A stretch of DNA of 64,000 nt from Algoriphagus zhangzhouensis (GTDB lineage Bacteria > Bacteroidota > Bacteroidia > Cytophagales > Cyclobacteriaceae): NCBI RefSeq assembly GCF_900148515.1, contig NZ_FRXN01000001.1, positions 620,001 through 684,000 of the forward strand, written 5' to 3'. This document shows positions 55,738 through 64,000 of the stretch, in pieces; position 1 is the first letter of the stretch; each line of letters starts with the position of its first letter. Position numbers and translations under genes: made by a program. The notes beneath the pieces are model-generated. The model saw only the letters and a program-made list of their open reading frames with translations. It ran no database searches and was not told where the DNA came from.

Positions 55738-56991
55738 ATGAATAAGCGCTCCTTTCTTAAATCTTTGGCATTCTTAGGTATTTCAACTTCTTTCAGTCTA
55801 AAATCTGAAGCGAAAGAATCAGGTTTTGGATCAATAGATTTTGAAGCAGATGATCTTTGGGATCAAATCCGTGCTGGATATAAACTGAAGCCTGATTATA
55901 TCAATTTAGAAAATGGATACTATTGCTTTCTTCCACAAGAAACACTTGAAAAATACATTGAACATTTAAGAGAGGTGAATTACCAGGGATCTCATTATAT
56001 GAGAACTGTTCAGTGGGAAAACAAAGCTAAGAGTGCCGCAATGCTAGCCGAATTGGTTGGAGCTTCTCCTGAGGAAATAATTATTACCAGAAATACCACT
56101 GAATCTTTGGATCTAATCATCGCTGGATATCCATGGCAAGAAGGTGATGAAGCGATTATGTCTAATCAGGACTATGGAAGTATGCTCAATATGTTTGAGT
56201 TGGCCAGCCGAAGACATGGAATGAAGCCTGTGAAAATTGACATCCCCATGCATCCTGAAAATGATGAAGAAGTGGTGGCAGCATATGAAAAAGCAATTAC
56301 TCCCAATACAAAGCTGATGATGGTGCCCCATATCGTCAATATCACTGGGCACATCTTACCTATTCAAAAAATCTGTGATATGGCTCATAGCCATGGAGTG
56401 GAAGTAATGGTGGATGGAGCGCATGCAGTTGGTCATTTTACTTTTAATATGAATGACTTGCATTGCGATTATTATGGAAGTAGCCTTCATAAGTGGTTGA
56501 GTGTTCCATTGGGTTCAGGATTATTGTATGTGAAAAATGGAAAAGCACCTAAAATCCGACCTCTCTTAGCTCCCTACCAATTAGACCAAAAGACCATTTC
56601 AAATCTAAATCATACGGGAACACATGCTGTTTCTACTGATTTGGCGGTGATCAATGCAATCGAGTTCCAAAATAAAATGGGTGCAAAAAGGAAGGAAGAA
56701 AGACTTCGCTACATTCAAAAGTATTGGTCTGATCAGGTTAGAGGATTACCAAATGTAGTAGTAAATACACCTTTGGATCCAAAGAGGTCTTGTGCCATTG
56801 CCAATGTGGGAATTGTTAACATGAAGCCATCAGATTTGGCAAAAAGACTCTTGGAAGAATATCAAATCTTCACTGTAGCAATAGATGGTGCAGGTGTAAA
56901 AGGTTGTAGGATTTCCCCCAATGTTTATACATCCGAAACGGACATGGATGCCTTTGTAATCGCTTTAAAGGAACTTTCTGGCAATGCTTAA
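55738..56991 (+). CDS. Exported class V aminotransferase-fold PLP protein
   Basis: 417 residues with a signal-like start (NKRSFLKSLAFLGISTSFS), not a strict RR Tat signal. The PLP fold is shown by ITRNTTESLDLIIAGYPW, MVDGAHAVGHF with the conserved Asp, and SSLHKWLSVPLGSG with PLP Lys252. Closest functional names in this branch are isopenicillin-N epimerase-like and cysteine desulfurase-like proteins; the Cys of desulfurases is not seen. Expression may be shared with the microprotein 15 bases upstream. Confidence 0.88.
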   Translation: MNKRSFLKSLAFLGISTSFSLKSEAKESGFGSIDFEADDLWDQIRAGYKLKPDYINLENGYYCFLPQETLEKYIEHLREVNYQGSHYMRTVQWENKAKSAAMLAELVGASPEEIIITRNTTESLDLIIAGYPWQEGDEAIMSNQDYGSMLNMFELASRRHGMKPVKIDIPMHPENDEEVVAAYEKAITPNTKLMMVPHIVNITGHILPIQKICDMAHSHGVEVMVDGAHAVGHFTFNMNDLHCDYYGSSLHKWLSVPLGSGLLYVKNGKAPKIRPLLAPYQLDQKTISNLNHTGTHAVSTDLAVINAIEFQNKMGAKRKEERLRYIQKYWSDQVRGLPNVVVNTPLDPKRSCAIANVGIVNMKPSDLAKRLLEEYQIFTVAIDGAGVKGCRISPNVYTSETDMDAFVIALKELSGNA

Positions 56992-57381
56992 TATTTAAAA
57001 TACACCAAATATTATTTGGTTTCATTGGTTTATTGGGAATATTGGCTTGTTTTCATTGGCGCATATTCAAGGAAGTCCAAGAATCTTTAAATTTTTGAGA
57101 AATTTTCTTGCAATTCCTTTACAAAGGCATCACCTTTGCTGCCCATTAGAAATGATTAACACAGTAAACATAGCGCCAAAAACATCTCATCCTATCGCAA
57201 TCGAATTGCGTTTGGCTGCTACTTTGCTTTTTTCTCCTTTGAGGAGGCACAGGTTCTTTTTCAGGGTTTGACCCTGTAGTATTGTTTGTTTTCCTACGCG
57301 GAAAACTGTCCCCGCCAAATTTTCCCTTTAATCATTTATTATCTTTCCCGAAATTACGGGTTTCAATTCATGTCTTAGTCC
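56992..57381. other. 390-base gene-free region with small inverted repeats before the arg operon
   Basis: No convincing gene here. Four ATTGG copies lie within 57024-57059, two of them inside TTTCATTGG (57020-57028, 57051-57059). Inverted repeats: ACCAAAT-ATT-ATTTGGT (57004-57020), CAAAGG-CATCA-CCTTTG (57122-57138), CGCAAT-CGA-ATTGCG (57196-57210, nested in an outer GCCAAA/TTTGGC pairing near 57173-57216), CAGGGT-TTG-ACCCTG (57262-57276) and CCCG-AAATTA-CGGG (57347-57360). A T-rich run follows the third. The promoter of the arginine operon must be here; a structured leader is possible. Confidence 0.5.
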
Positions 57382-58065
57382 ATGGAAGAAATTTCATTTA
57401 AAATCATAGTAGCAGATCCTTCTCACAAAAAATATTCGGAGATCATCACCGAAGAAATGGCTAATTCTGCCAAAGCTAGAGGAACTGGTATCGCAAAAAG
57501 AACTCCTGCTTACATCGAAACAAAAATGGATGAAGGCAAAGCAGTTATCGCTTTGACTTCTGATGGTGTGTGGGCAGGCTTTTGTTACATAGAAGCTTGG
57601 GGTCACGGTAAATATGTGGCAAACTCAGGTCTAATCGTCTCTCCAGAATTCCGTAAATACGGATTGGCCAGAAAAATCAAGCAAGAAGTATTCAAATTGA
57701 GTAGACTGAAGTTCCCAGAATCGAAAATCTTTGGATTGACGACAGGAGCTGCAGTGATGAAAATTAACTCTGAACTAGGCTATATTCCCGTTTCATATTC
57801 TGATTTGACAGATGATCAAGAATTCTGGAAAGGTTGCCAAAGCTGTATCAATTTTGAGATTTTGACTTCCAAAAACAGACAAAACTGTCTTTGTACTGCC
57901 ATGCTTTATGATCCATTGGCAAAAAAGAACCAAATGGCAGAAATGGCATTGAGAGAAGATTTCAAAAAAGATTTGAAACTATTTGACCGTTGGGTCAGAT
58001 TGAAAAAATATGTGATGTTGAAGCTGAATAAAACCAAAGATTCAGCACTTAATTTATTCCTTTAA
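57382..58065 (+). CDS. GNAT acyltransferase at head of the arginine operon
   Basis: 227 residues. The acyl-CoA motif region is visible as ANSGLIVSPEFRKYGLARKIKQEV (about 80-103). A Cys-rich patch follows (GCQSCINF, CLCTAML). The cluster lacks argA or argJ, so this protein is the best candidate for the N-acylglutamate synthase starting the pathway, making N-acetyl- or N-succinylglutamate. It is 28 bases upstream of argG on the same strand. Fold call strong; reaction inferred from context. Confidence 0.85.
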   Translation: MEEISFKIIVADPSHKKYSEIITEEMANSAKARGTGIAKRTPAYIETKMDEGKAVIALTSDGVWAGFCYIEAWGHGKYVANSGLIVSPEFRKYGLARKIKQEVFKLSRLKFPESKIFGLTTGAAVMKINSELGYIPVSYSDLTDDQEFWKGCQSCINFEILTSKNRQNCLCTAMLYDPLAKKNQMAEMALREDFKKDLKLFDRWVRLKKYVMLKLNKTKDSALNLFL

Positions 58066-58093
58066 TTAAAAACCAATTGCAACCCTTTCAAAA

Positions 58094-59287
58094 ATGAAAA
58101 AAGTTGTTTTAGCCTATAGCGGTGGCCTGGATACCACCTTTTGTGCACTGCACTTGTCCAAAGATTTAGGATATGAAGTTCACGCTGTTTTAGTGAATAC
58201 AGGTGGATTCTCAAAAGAAGAATTAGAGACAGTTGAATCCAGGGCAAAAAGCTTGGGAATTGCTTCTTTTAAAATATTGGAAGTGGTTGATACTTATTAT
58301 CAAGAAGTAATTAAGTATTTGGTTTTTGGAAATGTGCTAAAAAACCAAACCTATCCCCTTTCTGTATCTGCTGAGCGTATTTTGCAAGCCAAGTCTTTGG
58401 CTGAGTATGCGAAATCAATTGGCGCAAAAGCCGTAGCTCACGGTTCTACAGGAGCAGGTAACGATCAGGTTCGATTCGACATGATTTTCCAAACTATTGT
58501 TCCGGATATCGAAATCATCACTCCTATTCGTGATTTGAAACTTTCTCGTCAGGAAGAAATCGAATATTTGAAAAAGCATGGTGTAAGCATGAACTTCGAA
58601 AAAGCTGCTTACTCAATCAATAAAGGAATTTGGGGAACTTCTGTAGGTGGAAAAGAGACTTTGACTTCCTCAGAGTACCTTCCAGAAGAGGCTTGGCCTA
58701 CTCAAGTCACTGAAACTGATCCAAAAGAGATCAAATTGACTTTCGTTCAAGGTGAGTTGAAAGGAGTCAATGGTGAAACATTTGAAAACCCAGTAGATGC
58801 AATCCAAAAGGTACAAGCCATGGCTGCTCCTTATGGAATCGGAAGAGATATTCACGTAGGTGATACCATTATCGGTATCAAAGGTCGCGTTGGTTTTGAA
58901 GCTGCTGCTCCTTTGATCATTATTAAAGGACATCAGTTGCTTGAAAAGCACACTTTGACCAAATGGCAATTGTTCTGGAAGAATCAGCAAGCTGAATTCT
59001 ATGGTAACCACTTGCATGAAGGACATTATTTGGATCCAGTGATGAGAAACTTGGAAGCATTTATGGCCAGCACTCAGCAATTTGTCAGTGGTGATGTGAA
59101 AGTTTTACTTCAGCCATACAGATTTACCTTGATTGGTATCGAATCAGATCATGATTTGATGTCTTCCAAGTTTGGTAGCTATGGAGAAATGAACAAAGGT
59201 TATACTGGAGAAGATGTGAAAGGATTTACTCGAATTTTGGGTAACCAAACAGCTATTTTCCATAAAGTAAATAGTACCGATGACTAA
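58094..59287 (+). CDS. argG: Argininosuccinate synthase
   Basis: 397 residues; ligates citrulline and aspartate with ATP. AYSGGLDTTF at residues 7-16 is the PP-loop of ATP pyrophosphatases (usual form SGGLDTS), and HGSTGAGNDQVRFD is the conserved argininosuccinate synthase block. Length is close to the 400-residue norm. Its 3' end overlaps argC by eight bases. Confidence 0.95.
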   Translation: MKKVVLAYSGGLDTTFCALHLSKDLGYEVHAVLVNTGGFSKEELETVESRAKSLGIASFKILEVVDTYYQEVIKYLVFGNVLKNQTYPLSVSAERILQAKSLAEYAKSIGAKAVAHGSTGAGNDQVRFDMIFQTIVPDIEIITPIRDLKLSRQEEIEYLKKHGVSMNFEKAAYSINKGIWGTSVGGKETLTSSEYLPEEAWPTQVTETDPKEIKLTFVQGELKGVNGETFENPVDAIQKVQAMAAPYGIGRDIHVGDTIIGIKGRVGFEAAAPLIIIKGHQLLEKHTLTKWQLFWKNQQAEFYGNHLHEGHYLDPVMRNLEAFMASTQQFVSGDVKVLLQPYRFTLIGIESDHDLMSSKFGSYGEMNKGYTGEDVKGFTRILGNQTAIFHKVNSTDD

Positions 59288-60248
59288 GATCAAAACAGCA
59301 GTCATAGGCGCTGCAGGCTATACTGGAGGAGAACTTTTAAGATTATTGGTTCATCATCCGTCCTGTGAGTTGGTCTATGTGCATTCAAATAGCCAAAAAG
59401 GAAAAACTGTCTCAGAAGTACACCCTGACTTGATTGGGGATTGTGACTTGGTTTTTACTGGCGAGGTACAAACAGAAGGAATTGACGCAGTTTTCTTAGG
59501 ATTGCCTCATGGTCAAACCAAAGGGTTTCTAGAAGAACATTCCTTCCCAGAAACCACTGTAGTTATTGATTTATCGACAGATTTCCGTGATGAAAGCAAT
59601 GGTTTCGTCTATGGTCTTCCTGAAGTAAATGCTGAGAAGATCAAGATTGCTAAAAAGATTGCTAATCCAGGCTGTTTTGCCACCGGTATCCAATTGGCTT
59701 TGGCGCCTGCTATTGCCAAAGGTTGGGTGAAAGATGCTGTACATATTTCAGGAACTACTGGAAGTACCGGAGCAGGAAAGAAATTGGCAGAAACTTCCCA
59801 TTTCAGCTATAGAACAGGAAACCTTTCTGTTTACAAGCTTTTCACGCATCAGCACCTAAAAGAGATTAAGCAGACTTTTGGACAATTGAACCAAGGCTTT
59901 GATTCAGAATTGCTTTTTGTTCCATATCGTGGCAACTTCTCCCGTGGTATTTGGGTGACTGCCTACTTCCCTTTCGAAGGAACTGAGGAAGAAGCTGTTC
60001 AAGCTTATGAGGAGTTTTATAAGGATGCTGCTTTCACTCATGTTTCTAAGAAAGATATTGATTTGAAGCAGGCTGTAAACACTAATAAATGCATTGTCTA
60101 TGTTCAAAAAGAAGCTGGACAATTGGTAGTTTACTCTGCGATTGATAACCTTTTGAAAGGAGCTTCAGGGCAGGCAGTACAGAATTACAATTTGGCCTTT
60201 GGAATGGATCAGAGGATGGGCTTGAATCTGAAAAGTATAGCATTCTAA
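59280..60248 (+). CDS. argC: N-acetyl-gamma-glutamyl-phosphate reductase
   Basis: 322 residues; NADPH-dependent reduction of N-acylglutamyl-phosphate. GAAGYTGGELLRLL is the dinucleotide loop, and NPGCFATGIQLALAP carries the catalytic Cys; THQHLKEI gives the His block. Coupled to argG by overlapping ends. Length matches the short ArgC class. Confidence 0.95.
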   Translation: MTKIKTAVIGAAGYTGGELLRLLVHHPSCELVYVHSNSQKGKTVSEVHPDLIGDCDLVFTGEVQTEGIDAVFLGLPHGQTKGFLEEHSFPETTVVIDLSTDFRDESNGFVYGLPEVNAEKIKIAKKIANPGCFATGIQLALAPAIAKGWVKDAVHISGTTGSTGAGKKLAETSHFSYRTGNLSVYKLFTHQHLKEIKQTFGQLNQGFDSELLFVPYRGNFSRGIWVTAYFPFEGTEEEAVQAYEEFYKDAAFTHVSKKDIDLKQAVNTNKCIVYVQKEAGQLVVYSAIDNLLKGASGQAVQNYNLAFGMDQRMGLNLKSIAF

Positions 60249-60355
60249 GATATTAGAATCTAGGCGCTAGAATCAAGTTTGAATGATGATCAATCGATAT
60301 TCAGTTTTCATCATTCGGAATTCATTATTTTCCAATTCTTAAATCGTAATTCAAA
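60249..60355. repeat. Repeat-rich argC-argD spacer
   Basis: 107 bases with a perfect 9-bp inverted repeat (GAATGATGA 60281-60289; TCATCATTC 60308-60316, 18-base loop) and a TAGAATC direct pair around a CTAG-GCG-CTAG palindrome. Looks like a short interspersed intergenic element within an otherwise tightly packed operon. Confidence 0.5.
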
Positions 60356-61489
60356 ATGAAATTATTTGATGTATATCCTCTTATCCCAGTCACAATTGAC
60401 AAAGCACTAGGCGCTCAACTTTGGGATGAGAACGGTCAAGAATATTTAGATCTCTACGGAGGTCATGCAGTTATTTCCATTGGTCATACCCATCCACACT
60501 ATGTGAAGCGGATCAAAGACCAATTGGACAAAATGGGATTCTATTCAAATTCCATTCAGATCCCTATTCAGAAAGACTATGCAGCTAAATTAGGCGAGCT
60601 TTCGGGCCTTCCTGATTATCAATTATTCCTTTGTAATTCCGGAGCTGAAGCGAATGAGAATGCTATCAAAATGGCTTCATTCGCGACTGGAAAGTCGGGT
60701 TTCATCGCTTTCTCAGGTGGTTTTCATGGTAGAACATCAGGTGCCGTTGCATTGACGGATAATCCTAAAATTGTCGCTCCTTGTAATGCGCGCGAGGATT
60801 TTCACATCCTTCCTTTTGGAGATTTGGAGTCAGTGGAAAAAACTTTAAAAAAAGGAAACATAGCGGGGATCATCATAGAAGGAATCCAAGGAGTTGGTGG
60901 AATTCAAGTTCCATCTCCAGCCTTTCTAAAAGGCTTGGCTGATTTGGCTAAGAAATATGAAGCCAAATTGATTTTGGATGAGGTTCAGTCTGGATTTGGA
61001 CGTACAGGTAAGTTCTTTGCTTTCCAAAATGTAGATGGAATCAATCCAGATTTGATTACCATGGCTAAAGGAATGGGAAATGGCTTCCCAATTGGAGGTT
61101 TGTTGATTTCCCCGGAATTCCAAGCTAGCTATGGACTTTTGGGTACCACTTTTGGAGGCAATCATTTGGCATGTGCAGCTGGTATTGCTGTCTTGGAAGT
61201 GATGGAACATGAAGACTTAATTGCTAATTCTCAGGAGCTTGGTGAGAAAGTGATTGCAGAGTTAAAATCAATCCCTGGAGTGAAGGAAGTTAGAGGAACT
61301 GGTTTGATGGTTGGGATTGATCTGGATCGCGAAGCAGGACCTGTAAGATCTGAATTAGTAAACAAATACAAAATATTCACTGGCTCAGCCTCAAAAAAGG
61401 AAACGATTCGTTTGCTTCCACCCTTGTCCATTGAATGGAATCAGTTAAATTCGTTTTTAGTAGCCCTAAAGGAAATCCTCAGCAAATAA
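60356..61489 (+). CDS. argD: Acylornithine aminotransferase
   Basis: 377 residues, class III PLP aminotransferase. YLDLYGGHAVISIGHTHP, CNSGAEANENAIKMA, FHGRTSGAVALT, LDEVQSGFGRTGKFFAF and MAKGMGNGFPIGG with the PLP Lys are all conserved. It transaminates N-acylglutamate semialdehyde to N-acylornithine; whether the acyl group is acetyl or succinyl is open. Confidence 0.95.
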   Translation: MKLFDVYPLIPVTIDKALGAQLWDENGQEYLDLYGGHAVISIGHTHPHYVKRIKDQLDKMGFYSNSIQIPIQKDYAAKLGELSGLPDYQLFLCNSGAEANENAIKMASFATGKSGFIAFSGGFHGRTSGAVALTDNPKIVAPCNAREDFHILPFGDLESVEKTLKKGNIAGIIIEGIQGVGGIQVPSPAFLKGLADLAKKYEAKLILDEVQSGFGRTGKFFAFQNVDGINPDLITMAKGMGNGFPIGGLLISPEFQASYGLLGTTFGGNHLACAAGIAVLEVMEHEDLIANSQELGEKVIAELKSIPGVKEVRGTGLMVGIDLDREAGPVRSELVNKYKIFTGSASKKETIRLLPPLSIEWNQLNSFLVALKEILSK

Positions 61490-61495
61490 TTTTTG

Positions 61496-62461
61496 ATGAA
61501 TTCTTCAATTACCCATTTTACACAGTTCGACTCCAAGGCATTAGGTGAACAATTGATTCAAGATGCCCTTTATTTCAAAACCAATCCTCGTGCGGATATC
61601 ACCAAAGGAAGAGGAAAAAGAATAGGTTGTATTTTCCTAAATCCATCCCTAAGAACTAGAGTTTCTACTCAAATAGCAGCACAAAATCTGGGAATGGAGC
61701 CTATTGTCCTGAACATGGACAAAGAAGGCTGGGCCTTGGAAATGAAAGAAGGAGCTATCATGAACCAAGGTACTGTGGAGCATATCAAGGATGCTGCAGG
61801 TGTTTTGGGAACTTATTTTGATATTTTGGCAATCCGTGCTTTTCCTACCCTTACAGATAAGGAAAGTGATATCAATGACTATGTGATTAGTCAGTTTATG
61901 AAGTACACGGGTACTCCTATCGTCAGCTTGGAGTCTGCTATCAGACATCCACTTCAAAGTTTGGCCGATCAGATTACGATTCGGGAACATAGTCAGGAAA
62001 ACAAAAAGCCAAAGGTTGTTTTGACTTGGGCTCCTCATATCAAAGCGATTCCTCATGCTGTAGCCAATAGCTTTGCAGAATGGACGTCTGGAATGGAACA
62101 TGACCTGACGATTACCCATCCTGAAGGTTATGAGTTGGATGAGAAGTTTACCAAAGGTGTTAAAATCGAGTATAATCAATCCAAAGCCTTGGAAGATGCT
62201 GATTTTGTCTATGTAAAAAATTGGTCTTCATTTCAGGATTATGGTAAAATTCATTGTACGGATACTTCTTGGATGTTGACTGAGGATCATTTGAAAAATG
62301 CGCCAAATGCAAAAATTATGCATTGTTTACCTGTAAGAAGGAATGTGGAATTATCTGATGAGATGTTGGATGGACCACGTTCTTTGGTACAAAAGCAAGC
62401 AGAAAATAGAATTTACGCTGCCCAATCTGTGATCAATCACTTGTTGGATAGCAATTTTTAA
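61496..62461 (+). CDS. argF': N-acylornithine carbamoyltransferase (probably succinyl type)
   Basis: 321 residues from the ATG at 61496; a TTG three bases upstream is less likely. FLNPSLRTRVST replaces the STRTR loop of ordinary OTCase, which separates it from the acetyl/succinyl-ornithine branch, and ESAIRHPLQSLADQ plus HCLPVRRNVE complete the active site. In the GTVEHI block, the residue corresponding to the Glu that selects acetylornithine in the Xanthomonas enzyme is Val94; Pro is found in the Bacteroides fragilis succinylornithine enzyme. Alignment is by eye. Product is N-acylcitrulline. Confidence 0.92.
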   Translation: MNSSITHFTQFDSKALGEQLIQDALYFKTNPRADITKGRGKRIGCIFLNPSLRTRVSTQIAAQNLGMEPIVLNMDKEGWALEMKEGAIMNQGTVEHIKDAAGVLGTYFDILAIRAFPTLTDKESDINDYVISQFMKYTGTPIVSLESAIRHPLQSLADQITIREHSQENKKPKVVLTWAPHIKAIPHAVANSFAEWTSGMEHDLTITHPEGYELDEKFTKGVKIEYNQSKALEDADFVYVKNWSSFQDYGKIHCTDTSWMLTEDHLKNAPNAKIMHCLPVRRNVELSDEMLDGPRSLVQKQAENRIYAAQSVINHLLDSNF

Positions 62462-62472
62462 GTACCCTTATT

Positions 62473-63273
62473 ATGAAGATTAGTATTATCAAAATCGGTG
62501 GCAATGTGATTGACTTTCCTGAAAAACTCGATGAGTTTTTGGGACAGTTTGCCAAATTTCCTGGACATAAAATTTTGGTCCATGGAGGAGGAATTATGGC
62601 TTCCCGATTTGGTGAATCTTTGGGTGTAATGCCAGAAATGGTCGATGGAAGAAGGATTACTGACAAAGACACTTTGGACATTGTAACAATGGTTTATGCC
62701 GGTTTGATCAATAAAAACATCATTGCCAAATTGCAGGCCTTGCATGTCAATGGGATAGGAATGAGTGGTGCTGATGGAAATATCATCCGATCCAAGAAGC
62801 GTCCTGTTAAGGGGATTGACTATGGTTTTGTTGGTGATATTCAAGAAGTTAATACTGATTTGATCAAGCATTTGTTAAGTGCTGATTTGGTACCTGTATT
62901 GAGTGCAATCACTCATGACAAAAAGGGACAACTTTTGAATACCAACGCTGATAGCATCGCTTCTGCCCTAGCTACTAGTTTGGCAAAAGAGCATCAAGTG
63001 AATCTTTATTTCTGCTTTAATAAAAGCGGTGTTCTTTTGGATGAAAAGAATGAAAACTCCATCATTCCTAGGATCAATGAGGATATCTATGCTGAATTGA
63101 GAAAGGAGAATGTGATTCATTCAGGCATGATTCCAAAGTTAGACAATGCATTCGAAGCGCTTCAAAAAGGGGTGCATAATGTATGGATTGGAAAAGCTGA
63201 AAATTTGATGCTTTCCACCAAAGGAAAACTTTCAGGAACGATTATCGAACGACACAGATACGATCTATATTAA
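62473..63273 (+). CDS. argB: N-acetylglutamate kinase
   Basis: 266 residues of the amino acid kinase family. IIKIGGNVIDFPE and KILVHGGGIMASRFGESLGV are the phosphate-binding Gly loops, and GMIPKLDNAFEALQKGVHNVWIG is the C-terminal substrate/ATP block. It phosphorylates N-acylglutamate. Its TAA overlaps the ATG of argE by one base. Confidence 0.95.
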   Translation: MKISIIKIGGNVIDFPEKLDEFLGQFAKFPGHKILVHGGGIMASRFGESLGVMPEMVDGRRITDKDTLDIVTMVYAGLINKNIIAKLQALHVNGIGMSGADGNIIRSKKRPVKGIDYGFVGDIQEVNTDLIKHLLSADLVPVLSAITHDKKGQLLNTNADSIASALATSLAKEHQVNLYFCFNKSGVLLDEKNENSIIPRINEDIYAELRKENVIHSGMIPKLDNAFEALQKGVHNVWIGKAENLMLSTKGKLSGTIIERHRYDLY

Positions 63274-64000
63274 TGGAAATACAAACAGGAATTGTTCAGG
63301 ATGCTATTCAACTTTTGAAGGATTTGATATCAACTCCTTCCCTTTCTAGAAAAGAAGAAGATACAGCAACTTTGATCAGTAGGTTTTTCATTGAAAGAGA
63401 TATAGAATTTCAGCGCAAGGGGAATAATATTTGGGCTTGTATCAACAAGTTTGTTGCATCCAAGCCTACCATTTGGTTGAATTCCCATCATGATACGGTC
63501 AAACCAAATGTCGGCTATACCAAAGATCCCTTCCAAGCTATAGTTCAAGATGGGAAGCTTTTTGGTCTGGGTTCCAATGATGCAGGAGGCCCTTTAGTTT
63601 CTTTGATAGCCGCATTCCTTCATTTCAAAGGAGTTGATCTTCCATTTAACTTGATCATGATTGCCTCGGCTGAAGAAGAAATTTCTGGGCCACATGGAAT
63701 TGCTCATGTGATTTCCGAATTACCAGAACCTGAATTAGCCATCGTGGGCGAACCAACTTTGATGAATCTGGCTGTAGCTGAAAAAGGCCTGATGGTCATC
63801 GATGCAAAGGTTTATGGAAAAGCAGGTCATGCAGCACGTGAAGAAGGAGAAAACGCACTTTATAAAGCCTTGGATGACTTGGTAACGATCAGGGATTTCA
63901 AATTCGATCGGGTATCCCCTTTCTTAGGAAAAACAAAAGTATCTGCCACCATCATCCAATCAGGTAGCCAACATAATGTAGTTCCTGATCTTTGTGAATA
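63273..64000 (+). CDS. argE: Acylornithine/acylcitrulline deacylase, 3' end cut by window edge
   Basis: An M20 peptidase-fold protein starting at the ATG overlapping the argB stop (TAATG); 242 codons lie in the window. LNSHHDTVKPNVGYTKDPF has the first metal ligand and catalytic Asp, GSNDAGGPLVSLIA the bridging Asp, SAEEEISGPHG the Glu pair, and GKAGHAAREEGENALYKAL the dimerisation domain His. Located in the arginine operon, it should remove the acyl group from N-acylcitrulline or -ornithine. The stop and C-terminal His are beyond the edge. Confidence 0.92.
   Translation, partial: MEIQTGIVQDAIQLLKDLISTPSLSRKEEDTATLISRFFIERDIEFQRKGNNIWACINKFVASKPTIWLNSHHDTVKPNVGYTKDPFQAIVQDGKLFGLGSNDAGGPLVSLIAAFLHFKGVDLPFNLIMIASAEEEISGPHGIAHVISELPEPELAIVGEPTLMNLAVAEKGLMVIDAKVYGKAGHAAREEGENALYKALDDLVTIRDFKFDRVSPFLGKTKVSATIIQSGSQHNVVPDLCE

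Noticed and set aside
57087-57146. 19-codon frame on the minus strand
   Set aside because: It starts with ATG and reads like a protein C-terminus, but it is too short to support as a gene or a remnant.
57047-57271. 74-residue frame on the plus strand in the arg leader
   Set aside because: TTG start, no family or sensible composition, lies in the repeat-rich leader; treated as non-coding.
61496-62461. Ordinary ornithine carbamoyltransferase (argF)
   Set aside because: The FLNPSLRTR loop and surrounding residues fit the acylornithine branch, not the STRTR of OTCases.
1-64000. CRISPR array, prophage, insertion sequence, rRNA or tRNA gene
   Set aside because: No repeat-spacer pattern, transposase, integrase, phage structural gene or recognisable tRNA/rRNA stretch was seen.

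Overview
The window looks like an ordinary chromosomal stretch of a Bacteroidota bacterium, most likely a Cytophagales member close to Algoriphagus/Cyclobacteriaceae (inference). Signs for this are the AT-rich genome with start codons lacking Shine-Dalgarno sequences, Tat-tagged Gfo/Idh/MocA oxidoreductases, a TonB receptor with an N-terminal carboxypeptidase-regulatory domain paired with a DUF4374 lipoprotein, DUF2911, DUF1684 and DUF2752 proteins, LytTR two-component genes, and an arginine cluster built on an acylornithine carbamoyltransferase. I see no rRNA, tRNA, phage, insertion sequence or CRISPR array.

Layout. 1-2396: a secreted phosphoesterase (cut by the window edge) behind a lipoprotein with one CxxCH haem motif. 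2670-3671: Tat-exported oxidoreductase. 3782-9557: an amino-sugar operon read leftward (nagB, MFS sugar permease, nagA, Tat-exported oxidoreductase, NagX-like acyltransferase), most junctions overlapping. 9772-12837: large BNR/sortilin-type exported protein. 12922-14636: polysaccharide deacetylase-like lipoprotein and DUF1684 protein. 14900-15847: metzincin-like lipoprotein. 15901-19053: M20 peptidase, DUF819 membrane protein and a small helical protein in one operon. 19203-22407: exported intradiol dioxygenase, cupin-like protein, LytS-type kinase and LytTR regulator. 22535-26460: sterol desaturase-family enzyme, TSUP transporter, XdhC-like and MocA-like molybdoenzyme maturation pair.

26457-33576 is the most interesting block: an ECF-like sigma factor, a single-pass anti-sigma/TPR protein and a 1068-residue exported TPR-CHAT (caspase-like) protein with a C-terminal membrane anchor, preceded by a large lipoprotein. 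The arrangement suggests a membrane signalling cassette in which a CHAT protease could act on an anti-sigma factor. 33676-41477: cysteine desulfurase, small hypothetical, GlnRS, an aldehyde/isoquinoline-oxidoreductase-type Mo enzyme (two subunits) and an MBL-fold hydrolase. 41652-50696: oxidoreductase, DUF2911, HrpB helicase, three little-known proteins including a probable bacterial VLRF1 (Vms1-like release factor), TM2 and DUF2752 proteins, a beta-propeller protein and an SMP-30 protein. 50780-54575: TonB receptor plus DUF4374 lipoprotein. 54803-56991: DsbA-like protein, a 51-residue zinc-ribbon/TM microprotein and an exported class V aminotransferase-fold protein.

57382 to the right edge is an arginine biosynthesis operon: GNAT acyltransferase, argG, argC, argD, acylornithine carbamoyltransferase, argB and argE (cut by the edge). 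One specificity residue in the carbamoyltransferase points to succinylated rather than acetylated intermediates. It is preceded by a 390-base gene-free stretch rich in small inverted repeats.
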